Of a stretch of DNA of 34,946 bases, positions 34,570 through 34,946 are shown one piece after another. The position numbers and the translations under genes are program-made. The notes under the pieces are model-generated. The model saw only the letters and a list, made by a program, of their open reading frames with translations, was not told where the DNA came from and searched no databases. Source of the stretch: Candidatus Pararuminococcus gallinarum (GTDB lineage Bacteria; Bacillota; Clostridia; Oscillospirales; Ruminococcaceae); NCBI GenBank assembly GCA_904419775.1, contig CAJFSX010000009.1, positions 1 through 34,946 of the forward strand. Direction: 5' to 3'. Numbering within the stretch: the first letter of the stretch is position 1; each line of letters opens with the position of its first letter.

Positions 34570-34601
34570 TCTGCGTAAAAATTACAAAGGAGTTGTAAAG
34601 G

Positions 34602-34946
34602 TTGAAATATGATTTTGCCAGCATAGAGAAAAAATGGCAGGACATTTGGGACAAGAACAATACATTCGCGGCCGTGAATGACTATACAAAGCCCAAATAT
34701 TACGCTCTCGTGGAATTCCCCTATCCGTCGGGCCAGGGGCTGCATGTAGGCCATCCCCGCTCTTACACGGCGCTGGATATTGTGGCAAGAAAACGTCGGC
34801 TGCAAGGCTATAATGTGCTCTATCCTATGGGATGGGACGCTTTTGGTCTGCCTACCGAGAACTTTGCCATTAAAAATCACATCCATCCGGAAATTGTAAC
34901 GAAAAATAACGTGGCTCGCTTTAAACAGCAGCTGAAGAGCCTGGGC
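34602..34946 (+). CDS. leuS: Leucyl-tRNA synthetase, 5' part (cut by the window end)
   Basis: The first 115 codons of a class I aminoacyl-tRNA synthetase. It begins [20 protein letters not shown], typical of LeuRS, and continues with [24 protein letters not shown] is the HIGH-type ATP-binding motif, and [20 protein letters not shown] is highly characteristic of LeuRS. The TTG start is 9 nt after AAGGAG; the nearby ATG at 34609 is out of frame. The reading frame is open to the window's right edge, so the rest lies outside. It follows rsfS after 81 nt with a hairpin in the gap. Confidence 0.95.
   Translation, partial: MKYDFASIEKKWQDIWDKNNTFAAVNDYTKPKYYALVEFPYPSGQGLHVGHPRSYTALDIVARKRRLQGYNVLYPMGWDAFGLPTENFAIKNHIHPEIVTKNNVARFKQQLKSLG

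Noticed and set aside
34521-34601. T-box riboswitch before leuS
   Set aside because: The gap is only 81 nt, too short, and the conserved antiterminator sequence GGGTGGNACCGCG is absent.

Overview
The window is a gene-dense chromosomal segment of an anaerobic, endospore-forming member of the Clostridia, probably Oscillospiraceae/Ruminococcaceae-like. The evidence is the sporulation pair spoIVB-spo0A, a four-subunit oxygen-sensitive 2-oxoacid:ferredoxin oxidoreductase, FeoAB ferrous iron uptake, AddAB instead of RecBCD, folate-dependent TrmFO, and strong GGAGG ribosome binding sites. Genes are mostly GC-rich. About a third of the 33 genes start with TTG, GTG or, for infC, probably ATT. No mobile element, CRISPR array, rRNA or tRNA is seen. 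The genus assignment is inference.

Layout. (1) 1-2550: a left-edge leader with a strong hairpin/terminator, then feoA-feoB. (2) 2549-3540: an accessory-looking patch with an AbrB-type regulator carrying a four-cysteine knuckle (minus strand), a divergent AT-rich XRE-family regulator, and a small SLOG-fold protein (minus strand). A striking inverted pair of 24-bp operator-like sites lies between the first two. (3) 3732-5960: spoIVB and spo0A. The spo0A promoter region shows overlapping sigma-A-like and sigma-H-like elements, a second promoter and a palindrome. (4) 6028-9475: a transcription unit with a P-loop ATPase, a ferredoxin subunit and the alpha, beta and gamma subunits of a 2-oxoacid:ferredoxin oxidoreductase. 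(5) 9550-16410: addB-addA, for double-strand break processing.

(6) 16434-17880: the infC-rpmI-rplT operon with a long leader containing an attenuator hairpin typical of L20-autoregulated leaders. (7) 17913-24602: an RNA methyltransferase (TrmH/SpoU), dprA, topA, trmFO and plsX. (8) 24620-34946: a compact housekeeping run, rnc, an Elp3-like radical SAM gene, smc, ftsY, rdgB, yhbY, nadD, yqeK, an LCP-family cell-wall gene, rsfS and the 5' part of leuS, with many stop/start overlaps implying translational coupling.

Most of the window is conserved core genome. The parts most worth a second look are the AbrB/XRE divergent operator pair, the infC start and leader, the spo0A promoter architecture, the ATPase tied to the oxidoreductase operon, and several unexplained hairpins. 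I did not find a convincing new multi-gene system. The closest candidate is the small regulatory module at 2549-3540.
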